A stretch of 43,620 nucleotides of DNA from positions 1 to 43,620 of the forward strand of contig PBMX01000022.1 of NCBI GenBank assembly GCA_002722935.1, in the 5' to 3' direction. This DNA comes from Phycisphaerae bacterium. Lineage in GTDB: Bacteria; Planctomycetota; Phycisphaerae; Phycisphaerales; SM1A02. Every line of letters starts with the position of its first letter. Positions within the stretch are counted from its first letter, which is position 1. This document shows, piece by piece, positions 32,901 through 40,659 of this stretch. The position numbers were made by a program, and so were the translations under genes. Below the pieces are notes generated by a model. It saw nothing but the letters and a program-made list of their open reading frames with translations. It did not search any database and was not told where the DNA came from.

Positions 32901-33692
32901 ATGACCCAGATGCCAAGAGAACCGGAAGCGTTCAGCGAATACGTACTGCGGGTCATCCGCAAGCGCGTGACCGATCGACAGGTCGAACTGATGGGGCCCA
33001 TGGATCTCACCATCGGCGGTCGACACCTGGACCTGGGGAATCTCTACCGGATGGTGTCCTGCGACCGTGACAACGGTGTTGAAATCGTCGAGGACTTTCT
33101 CGATCGCCTCGCCGAGGGAGACACCATCGCGAAATCACCCATGCCCCTTTCGCTGGCAAAGACGCGGATCATGCCGCGCATCCAGCCTACCTCGATATTC
33201 GAGCATCTTGATCGCGAGCAGGTTGCACACCTGCCCTACGTCAACGATACGGTCATCGTCTACGTCATCGACATGCCTCGCATGACGGTGAGCATCACGG
33301 TCGAGCAGCTCATGCAATGGAAGATCTCAGTCGATGACCTTGACCGCTATGCACGTGAGAACCTTCTCCGGTACACGCCGGACCTGAAGATCCAGCTCGT
33401 GGACTCCGAGGACGGGGGTCGAGCCGCGATCTTCTCCGCCCACGATGGGTACGACGCGGCCCGGCTGCTGCTGGAGTCGCTTCATACCAGGCTTGCACCG
33501 GAGTTGAAGGGTGACTTCTACGTGGCGGCTCCTGCAAGGGACATGTTCGTCGCGATGTCATGCAATCCGGAGGCCTTCGTCGATCGATTGAAGAAGAAGG
33601 TCGATCGCGATTATCGTCGCCTGCCGTACCCGATCACCACCGATCTCTTCGTCGTGACCCGGGATGGTGTGGCCGGGACCATGGCCGCCTGA
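32901..33692 (+). CDS. DUF1444 family protein
   Basis: 263 residues of cytosolic, globular-looking protein. The sequence fits the DUF1444 (YtpQ-like) family: an N-terminal part with LTIGGRHLDLGNLYRMV, then DTVIVYVIDMPRMTVSITVE and LMQWKISVDDLDRYARENL. The function of the family is unknown. The start is decided by SD GGAGG (32891-32895) 5 nt before ATG 32901; the frame is open from 32835 but that prefix is not supported. A weak promoter (CTGGAA, 16 nt, TACAAC ending 32871) lies just upstream. The 212 nt between the kdsA start and here hold no gene. Confidence 0.8.
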   Translation: MTQMPREPEAFSEYVLRVIRKRVTDRQVELMGPMDLTIGGRHLDLGNLYRMVSCDRDNGVEIVEDFLDRLAEGDTIAKSPMPLSLAKTRIMPRIQPTSIFEHLDREQVAHLPYVNDTVIVYVIDMPRMTVSITVEQLMQWKISVDDLDRYARENLLRYTPDLKIQLVDSEDGGRAAIFSAHDGYDAARLLLESLHTRLAPELKGDFYVAAPARDMFVAMSCNPEAFVDRLKKKVDRDYRRLPYPITTDLFVVTRDGVAGTMAA

Positions 33693-33748
33693 GCCCGGAT
33701 CCGGATCAGAGGTACCATGCCGTGATCCAACACCGCCGGGACTCCGAC

Positions 33749-34354
33749 GTGATTCTTCTCATCGACAACTACGACTCCTTCACCTGGAACCTCGTCCAGT
33801 GCATGAGCACCATTGCGACCGGTGAGACCATCGAGGTCGTCCGGAACGACCAGGTCACGGTCGAAGAAGCAAGGGCCATGGATCCCTCCTACCTGGTGAT
33901 ATCGCCCGGCCCGTGCACCCCGAGTGAAACCGGGGTCTGCCTGGACCTGATCAAGGCCTTCGCAGGAGAGATTCCCATGCTCGGCGTGTGCCTCGGACAC
34001 CAGGCCATCGCCGACGTCCACGGCATGAAGGTCGTTCGCCACGACAAGCCAATGCATGGCAAGACGTCTCAGGTACATCATGACGGGCAGGGCATCTTCG
34101 ATGGACTCGAAGATCCCTTCATCGCGACTCGATATCACTCGCTGGTCGTCGATCGTTCCACGATCCCGCCCGGGTTCACTCTCAGCGCCTGGACCGGGGA
34201 CGGCGTGGTCATGGGTATCCGTTGGAACGGCCCGGAGGGTTCTGCGCCGATGGATGGGGTCCAGTTCCACCCGGAGAGTTTTCTCAGTACGAGGGGGCCC
34301 TTGCTCCTGGGCAACTTCCTTCGCCAGGGAAATGCCGCCGTCGGAAGTGCATAG
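33749..34354 (+). CDS. Glutamine amidotransferase component of anthranilate/aminodeoxychorismate synthase (TrpG/PabA)
   Basis: Class I glutaminase that supplies ammonia to TrpE or PabB. It has 201 residues from GTG 33749, giving the family start VILLIDNYDSFTWNLVQ. GTG 33722 adds nine residues and has a better SD (AGAGG, 9 nt). The nucleophile is Cys81 (MLGVCLGHQAIADV) and the His-Glu pair is in VQFHPESFLS. The oxyanion loop is ISPGPCTPSE. No trpE or pabB is adjacent, and trpF lies 3.2 kb away in another operon, so tryptophan and folate roles cannot be separated. It probably serves one or both. Confidence 0.92.
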   Translation: MILLIDNYDSFTWNLVQCMSTIATGETIEVVRNDQVTVEEARAMDPSYLVISPGPCTPSETGVCLDLIKAFAGEIPMLGVCLGHQAIADVHGMKVVRHDKPMHGKTSQVHHDGQGIFDGLEDPFIATRYHSLVVDRSTIPPGFTLSAWTGDGVVMGIRWNGPEGSAPMDGVQFHPESFLSTRGPLLLGNFLRQGNAAVGSA

Positions 34355-34377
34355 ATGCGGTCCGGCCGCGAGGCACG

Positions 34378-34383
34378 TATGAT
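34378..34383 (+). promoter_or_regulatory. -10-like TATGAT 7 nt before the unknown gene at 34391
   Basis: TATGAT is followed by TCCTGCC and ATG 34391, the same geometry as at queE, nuoC and ribE. The ATG inside the hexamer (34379) has GAGG 5 nt upstream, so it could instead be the start codon. Confidence 0.3.
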
Positions 34384-34390
34384 TCCTGCC

Positions 34391-34804
34391 ATGACGACCC
34401 GAACCTTTCGAGCGAAACTCAATGAACGAGCCGGCGACATGCTCGTCCTGGCGCCGGGCGGTACCGCCTACGAACTGTCCTTCGTCGCCGGGGACGAAGT
34501 CGATGCGGAAGCCGGAGAGCGTGTCACCGGATACGTCGAAGCCAACGCCCTGGCGATCCATCCTGCAACCGCGGGCGGACGCTTCATCGAGCCCATCCAG
34601 GGCCAGCCGCGGATCGTGGCCGGGCGGGTGGTAGAAGTCGACCGTGATGGTGGCCGGGTTCTCCTGGAATCGGTCGTCCCGATGACGTTGAACGTCCATT
34701 CGCACGCCGACATGGCTCACTGCGTCGAACGATGTGAAAGCGGCGAGTTCGTCAATTGCCACGTCGAATCGGGATCGACGTTCGTTCCTTCAAGGGATGG
34801 ATGA
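34391..34804 (+). CDS. Unrecognised small protein
   Basis: 137 residues from ATG 34391; in-frame ATGs at 34355 and 34379 are possible. I do not recognise a family. There is no signal peptide or membrane helix. The sequence looks beta-rich with an apparent internal alternation of short strands and Gly/Asp turns (GDEVDAEAGERVTGYVEANA, then AGRVVEVDRDGGRVLLESVV). Two Cys in CVERCESG and one in NCHVES with nearby His residues could bind metal (inference). The start lies 36 nt after the amidotransferase stop. Codon use resembles that of the neighbours. Confidence 0.7.
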   Translation: MTTRTFRAKLNERAGDMLVLAPGGTAYELSFVAGDEVDAEAGERVTGYVEANALAIHPATAGGRFIEPIQGQPRIVAGRVVEVDRDGGRVLLESVVPMTLNVHSHADMAHCVERCESGEFVNCHVESGSTFVPSRDG

Positions 34805-34831
34805 CCCGCTGGATCGGCGTGCAGGAGCGCC

Positions 34832-35503
34832 TTACTGGGCCGCCTGCTTCATGCCCGTGATCATCGACATGTAATGGGCCCTGTTCGCCTCGACGGTGTC
34901 GTCGGGGCCGAGCAGCTTGATGAATACGGTTCCCACGGGGGCATCGATGACCGCCATCAGCATCCTGTGATCGGTCTTGTGCCAGTGACCACCCATGCCC
35001 ATGTATTCACCATGGAGTTCGACGATGGTGACCGGCATCGAGTCGGCATCGAGAGTGCTGATGAGCGGCTTGGGATTTCCACCGTCGATGGTCCTGAACT
35101 GCTTCGACCATCGGCTCAGGTTCGCATCCAACGTGTTCCCCGGCGCTTCCGGGAAGTGGTTGATCACCAGTTCTGCCTGGTCTTCTCCATCACGGCCGGG
35201 AACCGTGAAGTTGGCCTTGCGCATCGTTCTCTTGGGTGGTTGCCATATCCAGGTGGCCGGTTTCGGAGCAGTCAGTCCAAGCACCGTCAGGGATGTTGGA
35301 TCATCCGGGGGCGAGTCGAGGGCGCTCGTGTCGATCCTCACCTGCGATTTCCTGCCAGTGAGCAGATCGGATGTCGACTCGGCCGAGGTGCTGGCGGTCC
35401 GTTGAGCCTCTTCCTGCGGTTCATCGCAGCCGGCGGGAGCGAAGAGGAGTGAAGATCCGAGGCTTGCAGCCACGAGCAGGGATGGAAGCGGGCATTTCAA
35501 CAC
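34832..35503 (-). CDS. Hypothetical lipoprotein
   Basis: 223 residues. A signal peptide ends in APAGC (C26), a lipobox-like site, followed by a Ser/Thr/Glu-rich linker (about 27-55). The globular part (about 70-223) has a Trp-rich start ([20 protein letters not shown]) and the segments [12 protein letters not shown] and [20 protein letters not shown]. No named family is recognised. It is the last gene of the rhomboid-trpF-amidohydrolase-moaC transcript and overlaps moaC by 7 bp. It is probably anchored to a membrane facing the periplasm. Confidence 0.75.
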   Translation of the reverse strand: MLKCPLPSLLVAASLGSSLLFAPAGCDEPQEEAQRTASTSAESTSDLLTGRKSQVRIDTSALDSPPDDPTSLTVLGLTAPKPATWIWQPPKRTMRKANFTVPGRDGEDQAELVINHFPEAPGNTLDANLSRWSKQFRTIDGGNPKPLISTLDADSMPVTIVELHGEYMGMGGHWHKTDHRMLMAVIDAPVGTVFIKLLGPDDTVEANRAHYMSMITGMKQAAQ

Positions 35504-35970
35504 GGCGTTTCCTTGTGCTTGGACACCAGCCGGACACCTTCGATCGTGGCCGAGTGCTCGATGGCCTTGATCATGTCGTAGATGGTCAAGGCGGCGACCG
35601 ATACGGCTGAGAGCGCTTCCATTTCGACCCCGGTACGTGCGGCAGTGGCGGCCCGGGCCTCAATTCGAATCCGATCGGGGGCGATGCGTTCGAACTCCAC
35701 AGCGGCATGATCCAGCGGAAGTGGATGGCACAGCGGAATGAGATCCGAGCATCGCTTTGCGGCCATGATGCCGGCGATGCGAGCAGCCCCGAGGGCTTCG
35801 CCCTTTGGAAGATCGCCGGCCTCGAGTCGATCAAGCGTTTCAGTGCCGGCGACGAGGAAACCTTCGGCGACCGCCTCGCGCCAGACCACGGGCTTGGCCG
35901 AGACATCGACCATGGCCGCCTGCCCGTGTTCATCGAGATGAGTCAACTGGTCATGCATCGTCGCTTCCAT
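35497..35970 (-). CDS. moaC: Cyclic pyranopterin monophosphate synthase MoaC
   Basis: Completes formation of cPMP, the first stable intermediate of molybdenum cofactor. It has 157 residues (E. coli 161). Motifs include [60 protein letters not shown] and [12 protein letters not shown], which carry the known catalytic Lys and Asp. The start overlaps the amidohydrolase end by 20 bp (ATG 35958 is the alternative) and the end overlaps the lipoprotein start by 7 bp. moaA and other moa genes are not in the window. Confidence 0.96.
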   Translation of the reverse strand: MEATMHDQLTHLDEHGQAAMVDVSAKPVVWREAVAEGFLVAGTETLDRLEAGDLPKGEALGAARIAGIMAAKRCSDLIPLCHPLPLDHAAVEFERIAPDRIRIEARAATAARTGVEMEALSAVSVAALTIYDMIKAIEHSATIEGVRLVSKHKETPC

Positions 35971-37489
35971 CGTAGACGACCTTGCCCCCGAGTACAGTCA
36001 ACAATGCACGAGGAAGACCTGATTTCCAGTCATGCAGGAGCAGGTCCGTCGACCAACGAACGAAATCTCCACGGGCCTGGGGCCGGAGCATCCCGATGTC
36101 GCGACGATTGCATGCCAGGGCTGCGCCCGTGGTCCAGCCATGGAGCGTGGACTCGATGTCGAGTGCCTGCCCTGGATGGAAGGGAGTCCCATCTGAATCC
36201 TCGGCCGTGACGGCGGCATGGATTCCGGGCATCGGGTCGCAACTGGCCACGGGCCAGTCTGATCCGAACGCGAAGCGTGCACCGGCATCCTGGAGGTCTC
36301 TGAAGCGAAGCATCCGGTGGTCACGGTCGGGGCCAAGTGCTCGGAGGGCCACGCGAGCATCATCCGCTCGATGGAGCGGCTGCATGCTCAGCAGGGCACC
36401 GGCTGTCCTCGGCAGGTCCTCGTCTCTGACGACCTGGGCATGTTCGATGACGCATCGCCGCTCACCACGGCTTTGCTCGTGGAGGTCGAGTGCGAGGGAA
36501 ACGGCTTCGTCGCCGATGGCGTGGACTGCGGTGTCCAGCCCCGCTTCATGGACCACCTGTTGCCATTCCTCCAGTCGTTTCTCCGCGGCAAGTTCAAGCC
36601 ACATGCCTCGCGAGCCGGGGCTGTCGGTCCAGTCCTCGAGCATCCGCGCTGTTCGTGAACCAACGGTGCCATCAAGAAAACTCTTGCAGCCGATCACCTG
36701 CAGGCGAGCATCCTGGCTGAAGCCCTCGAGCCAGGCCAGGTCCAGTGGGAGGGTGCGATCGAGGAGTACGATCGAGATTCTCAGGTCGAGTTCATCACGA
36801 ACTGGCTCGATGACCTCCCGGAGCACTTGACCGTATTCCATGGAGCGAACCGACGTGAGCCCGAGTCGAAGGCAATGTTCCTGTGCCAGGACAAGCGCCT
36901 CCTGCCGGGCTTCCACCGGGAGGGGTGGAATGGCCGGTACGAGGTACCCCCAGGCCGCGTGCTCGAGGAGCATGCCGGAGGGAGTCCCGTCATCGCGAAG
37001 GGGAGCGTCGCCACCGGCAGCGGCCAGTTCTCCGGGGGAAGGCAGATCGAGCTTCGACAGGATGGGCCCGTTGACGAGGGCTGCGTGCAGGTCCGATCTC
37101 CAGCAGGCCGTGGGGCGGTCATGGACGCATTTCAGCCAGTCCATGTCGGGAGTGGTTCCAAGGTTGGCATCCGACCATCCATTCGCGATGAGCCAGCGAT
37201 CTTCCGGCAACGCCTCGTGCGCCGCGGCAAGTGCCTGTTCGAACTCCTCACGGTTGGTTACGGCGGAAAGGTCGACCTGCGAGAGGCTTTCGCCGCCAAG
37301 AAGCAGGTGCACGTGCGAATCGATGAACCCGGGCGTGATGAAATCCCCCCCGCAGTCAAGCAGGGGTTCGTCACCCGGGGCGACATCGAGTGATTCAACC
37401 AGCCCATCGCGGATGGTCATCGACGAGGCGTAGGGTCGCGCGTGATCACCCGTCCAGATGCGGGCGTTCGTCACATGCAGTGAACTCAT
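35951..37489 (-). CDS. Amidohydrolase (YtcJ-like, amidohydrolase_3 family)
   Basis: Metal-dependent hydrolase with a TIM barrel, 512 residues. The N-terminal beta-sandwich start is [20 protein letters not shown]. The metal site is [17 protein letters not shown]. Later ligands are in [10 protein letters not shown] and IEHAQVV, and the last Asp is in [16 protein letters not shown]. YtcJ-type proteins act on N-substituted formamides or other amides; the substrate here is unknown. It overlaps trpF upstream by 4 bp and moaC downstream by 20 bp, a context that gives no metabolic clue. Confidence 0.9.
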   Translation of the reverse strand: MSSLHVTNARIWTGDHARPYASSMTIRDGLVESLDVAPGDEPLLDCGGDFITPGFIDSHVHLLLGGESLSQVDLSAVTNREEFEQALAAAHEALPEDRWLIANGWSDANLGTTPDMDWLKCVHDRPTACWRSDLHAALVNGPILSKLDLPSPGELAAAGGDAPLRDDGTPSGMLLEHAAWGYLVPAIPPLPVEARQEALVLAQEHCLRLGLTSVRSMEYGQVLREVIEPVRDELDLRISIVLLDRTLPLDLAWLEGFSQDARLQVIGCKSFLDGTVGSRTARMLEDWTDSPGSRGMWLELAAEKRLEEWQQVVHEAGLDTAVHAIGDEAVSLALDLHEQSRGERRCVIEHAQVVRDEDLPRTAGALLSMQPLHRADDARVALRALGPDRDHRMLRFRDLQDAGARFAFGSDWPVASCDPMPGIHAAVTAEDSDGTPFHPGQALDIESTLHGWTTGAALACNRRDIGMLRPQARGDFVRWSTDLLLHDWKSGLPRALLTVLGGKVVYDGSDDA

Positions 37490-38121
37490 GGAGAAACGGC
37501 CTCCCGCACGGCATCACAGAATGCCCGGATGAGGCCCGGGTCCTTCGTTCCCGGGGCGGATTCGACACCGGTGCTGACGTCAACGCCCCAGGGATCAACC
37601 TGCTTGATGATGGAGCGGACGTTCGTTGGATCGAGTCCTCCTGCGACGATCAGGGGTGTCGCCGGCATCGACTCGAGTGACTCGAGGGCGGCGTGGTCGA
37701 AGGCCATGCCACTGCCGGGAGAAGCCGCATCGACGAGAAGCCGTTCCACGTCATCACATTGATCCCATCGTGCAACAGCCTCGAGATCGAAGGAGAACCC
37801 CCTGACGATCGGCCCCTCGTACGTCGAGAGGCTGGCTTCGTCCTCCTGCCCGTGGAACTGGATCCAGCGTGGAGCCCACCGTGCCAGCAGGGCGGGGTCG
37901 TCGTCGACGACCACTCCGATCGGGACGACCGAGGATGGCAGGGCGGACGCCAATGCAAGAGCGTCCTCGATGGAGATTGTGCGGGGCGAGTCCTGGGCGA
38001 GGACGAAACCGACCGCGTCGGCTCCGGCCTCGACGGCGACCTCGATCATCTCGATGTCGCGAAGGCCGCAGATCTTGATCCTCGTGCCGGGGTCTCGGGT
38101 ATCGGTCCAGGAGCAGTTCAT
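37486..38121 (-). CDS. trpF: Phosphoribosylanthranilate isomerase
   Basis: Amadori isomerase of tryptophan synthesis, a (beta/alpha)8 barrel of 211 residues. The catalytic Cys is in TRIKICGLRDIE and the catalytic Asp in LLVDAASPGSG. The remaining motifs are AVGFVLAQDSPRTIS, IQFHGQEDEAS, PLIVAGGLDPTNV and GVDVSTGVESAPGTKDPGLI. Both ends overlap neighbours by 4 bp (rhomboid upstream, amidohydrolase downstream). No other trp gene is in the operon. Confidence 0.95.
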   Translation of the reverse strand: MNCSWTDTRDPGTRIKICGLRDIEMIEVAVEAGADAVGFVLAQDSPRTISIEDALALASALPSSVVPIGVVVDDDPALLARWAPRWIQFHGQEDEASLSTYEGPIVRGFSFDLEAVARWDQCDDVERLLVDAASPGSGMAFDHAALESLESMPATPLIVAGGLDPTNVRSIIKQVDPWGVDVSTGVESAPGTKDPGLIRAFCDAVREAVSP

Positions 38122-39281
38122 GGCGTCGGCTCGGTTCCAGTGCCTTGCAGTTCATCCAGGAGTGTCTGCGCAAGGGCTCGTTGCTGCACGTCCTGGAGTT
38201 GCTTCAGGGCCTTCTCGAGAAGTGGCTTTGCGTCATCAGGTCGTTGCAGGTTCCGAGCGTACAGCATCCCGAGCATGAGTTCGACTTCCTGCATCTGTGA
38301 CGAACCAGGGTAGTTGGCGAGCACCCGTTCGTAGGCCGTCGCGGCTTCGGCACGATGGCCCGCTGCCAGGAGACGATTCGCCAGTTCGAGTTGTTCTTCC
38401 TCGGGCAGGCTTCCCTCGGGCAGTTCATCGACGTAGTCCCTCCAGGCCTCGGCCGCCCCCGTCCAGTCCTGGTCCCGGATGTGTTTCCTCAGCCGGGCAC
38501 GGAGGCCGGCGGACTCGTCGCGGTGTTCAACGGGGAGCTCGCGTGCAGGGATGGCCCCGGAGGGAGCTTCGGCGGAGGTGACCACGCGTTTCCATTCCGC
38601 TCGCCGCTTCTTCTGTCTGAGGATGTACAGCATGTCGAAGTCGTCGGACTTGATGACCCTCGTTGCAAGGAGGACCAGTGCCAGGAGGAAGCCGTAGAGG
38701 TATCCGGCGAGGTGGGCGATGTACGCCACGGAACTGTCGCTCGGGGCGACCCATCCGATGAAGTCGATGAAGACGTAGAACCCCACGACCCACAGGCTGC
38801 CGACTTCGAAGATGCCGATGATGAAGAACAGGATCAGGAGCCTGATGCGACTTCTCGGGAAGAGGGCGATGAACCCCCCGATCAGTGCACAGACCGAGCC
38901 GCTTGCTCCGATGACGGGCGCAGCGGTATCCATCATGTGGGCTCCGCCTGCAACGGCACCTCCCATGAGGTAGAAGGCCAGGAAACTCATGTGGCCGAGG
39001 CGGTCATTCAGCGCGACGCCGAAGATCCACAGGCCGACCATGTTGAACACGAGATGCAGGATGTCCGAGGGGCTGTGTGCAAACTGGTAGGTCACGAGGG
39101 AGAAGACGTTGAAATCAGTCCGTGACAACTGCATCCATCGCGTCAGGGCCTCGAAGGAGCCCACCCCCAGCACATCGGAAGCCAGCCCGAGCAGATAGAT
39201 GAGCATGTTGAGGACGATCAGGACCTCGACGACCCTGGGTCTTCGGCGTACGGGACGATCTGTTCCGATGGGGATGAACAC
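38118..39281 (-). CDS. Rhomboid intramembrane serine protease with TPR-like C-terminal region
   Basis: 387 residues, starting at GTG 39281. The N-terminal 200 residues form a six-helix rhomboid core: the catalytic Ser127 in IGASGSVCALIG, His190 in AYIAHLAGYLYG, and the oxyanion His76/Asn80 in DILHLVFNMVGLW. After a basic linker (about 215-260), residues 260-387 form helical hairpins of TPR type (EEQLELANRLLAAGHRAEAA and YERVLANYPGSSQMQEVELM). The TPR part is cytosolic and may recruit partners (inference). It heads a five-gene run with overlapping junctions. TACACT 8 nt before the GTG suggests a leaderless message. Confidence 0.9.
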   Translation of the reverse strand: MFIPIGTDRPVRRRPRVVEVLIVLNMLIYLLGLASDVLGVGSFEALTRWMQLSRTDFNVFSLVTYQFAHSPSDILHLVFNMVGLWIFGVALNDRLGHMSFLAFYLMGGAVAGGAHMMDTAAPVIGASGSVCALIGGFIALFPRSRIRLLILFFIIGIFEVGSLWVVGFYVFIDFIGWVAPSDSSVAYIAHLAGYLYGFLLALVLLATRVIKSDDFDMLYILRQKKRRAEWKRVVTSAEAPSGAIPARELPVEHRDESAGLRARLRKHIRDQDWTGAAEAWRDYVDELPEGSLPEEEQLELANRLLAAGHRAEAATAYERVLANYPGSSQMQEVELMLGMLYARNLQRPDDAKPLLEKALKQLQDVQQRALAQTLLDELQGTGTEPTP

Positions 39282-39289
39282 GGCAGGAC

Positions 39290-39318
39290 AGTGTAGGCAT
39301 CCGCGAAGGGGGCATCAG
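39290..39318 (-). promoter_or_regulatory. Candidate promoter of the rhomboid operon
   Basis: On the minus strand CTGATG (39318-39313), a 17-nt spacer and TACACT (39295-39290), then 8 nt to GTG 39281. The -35 matches three of six. No SD is present. Confidence 0.4.
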
Positions 39319-39331
39319 GAAGTCCCACTCG

Positions 39332-39360
39332 TTGCCGAACGCATCATGTGGCTCTACAAT
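39332..39360 (+). promoter_or_regulatory. Candidate sigma70-type promoter of gltA
   Basis: TTGCCG (39332-39337), exactly 17 nt, TACAAT (39355-39360). This is the best matched pair in the window. It predicts a leader of about 95 nt before the ATG at 39463. Confidence 0.6.
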
Positions 39361-39462
39361 GGCGGAACACGCTTCGTGGTGGGACCTTGGCCATCCACCT
39401 TCCGTGGTTCGGCCTGCTTCCGAGGGTGGAAGCCGGAGCGTGAAGAAAACCAGGGAAGACCA

Positions 39463-40644
39463 ATGCCGGGCCATGTCCTTGCCGAGGAAACGCGATCGAT
39501 GCCAGAAGCACCTGCCATGCATATCGACAAGGGACTCGACAACACCATCATCGGTGAATCGAGGAAGTCGTTCATCGACGGCCAGGCCGGGATCCTCGAG
39601 TACGTCGGCATCGACATAGACGACCTGGCACGAACCTCCACGTTCGAGGAGGTCGTTTTCCTTCTCTGGAACGATCGCCTGCCGACCGCTGCCGAACTGG
39701 AATCCTTCGAGACCGAACTTCGGGCCGAGTATTCCCTCTCCAGCGAGATGGTGGGAATGCTCAAGTCGATCCCGCATGATGCATCGCCGATGCACGTACT
39801 TCGGTCGATGGTCTCCTCGCTTGCACTGGAAGATCCGGAATGCAACGACCAGTCGCTCGAATCCGAGCGCCGAAAGGCCATCCGGGTGCTTTCGAAGACG
39901 CCCGCGATCATCGCCGGTTTCGATCGATGTCGACGAGGCCTCGAGCTCATCGATCCCGATCCGAGCCTGAACATGGCGACGAATTTCCTCTGGATGCTCA
40001 ACGGGGAGATGCCCGGAGAGGCCAGTGCACGGGCCATCGATGTCTGCCTGATTCTTCACGCGGACCACGGCATCAACGCCTCGACGTTCGCCGCGATGGT
40101 GACGATCGCGACCCAGAGCGACATGTACTCGGCCCTGACCTCGGCGGTCGGGACCCTTCGAGGTCCTCTGCATGGCGGTGCCAACGAGCGCGTGATGCAC
40201 ATGCTCCAGTCCATCGGCGGGCACGACGAGGTCGAGTCCTTCGTGATGAACTCGCTGGAGAACAAGACCAGGATCATGGGCTTTGGCCATCGCGTCTACA
40301 AGGCTCTCGACCCGAGGGCGAAGTATCTCAAGACGTTTGCCGAGCAGATCGCCGAGGAAACCGGGAACACGGATCTCTACGTGCTCAGCACCCGGATCCA
40401 GGACATCATGGACCGCGAAGTCGGTGCCAAGGGGATCTACCCGAATGTCGACTTCTACTCGGCGACGACCTACTTCTCGCTGGGCCTGGCGATCGACCTG
40501 TTCACGCCGGTCTTCGCCATGAGCCGCAACGCCGGCTGGGCGGCGCACTCGCTCGAGCAGCATCAGGACAACCGGCTGATCCGACCACGATGCCAGTACA
40601 TGGGCGAGCACGGCGTCGAGTACGTTCACATCGACAAACGCTGA
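39463..40644 (+). CDS. gltA: Citrate synthase
   Basis: Condenses acetyl-CoA with oxaloacetate, the entry step of the TCA cycle. It has 393 residues from ATG 39463, chosen for SD AGGGAAG just upstream; the frame is open to 39199 but that part contains the promoter. Catalytic residues are visible: the His in LHADHGINASTF, the second His in GFGHRVYKALDPR, and the Asp in YPNVDFYSATTYF. The substrate loop is LRGPLHGGANERVM. The length suits the short bacterial type; 2-methylcitrate synthase is an alternative that sequence alone cannot exclude. It ends 15 nt from the convergent FG-GAP gene. Confidence 0.95.
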   Translation: MPGHVLAEETRSMPEAPAMHIDKGLDNTIIGESRKSFIDGQAGILEYVGIDIDDLARTSTFEEVVFLLWNDRLPTAAELESFETELRAEYSLSSEMVGMLKSIPHDASPMHVLRSMVSSLALEDPECNDQSLESERRKAIRVLSKTPAIIAGFDRCRRGLELIDPDPSLNMATNFLWMLNGEMPGEASARAIDVCLILHADHGINASTFAAMVTIATQSDMYSALTSAVGTLRGPLHGGANERVMHMLQSIGGHDEVESFVMNSLENKTRIMGFGHRVYKALDPRAKYLKTFAEQIAEETGNTDLYVLSTRIQDIMDREVGAKGIYPNVDFYSATTYFSLGLAIDLFTPVFAMSRNAGWAAHSLEQHQDNRLIRPRCQYMGEHGVEYVHIDKR

Positions 40645-40659
40645 GTTGCAGCTCCGGAT

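Noticed and set aside
39199-39462. N-terminal extension of citrate synthase
   Set aside because: The open frame continues upstream, but it would contain the best promoter in the window and lacks family similarity; ATG 39463 has an SD.
39115-40629. 504-codon minus-strand frame opposite gltA
   Set aside because: It covers the citrate synthase active-site motifs and the gltA promoter in antisense; no motif of its own.
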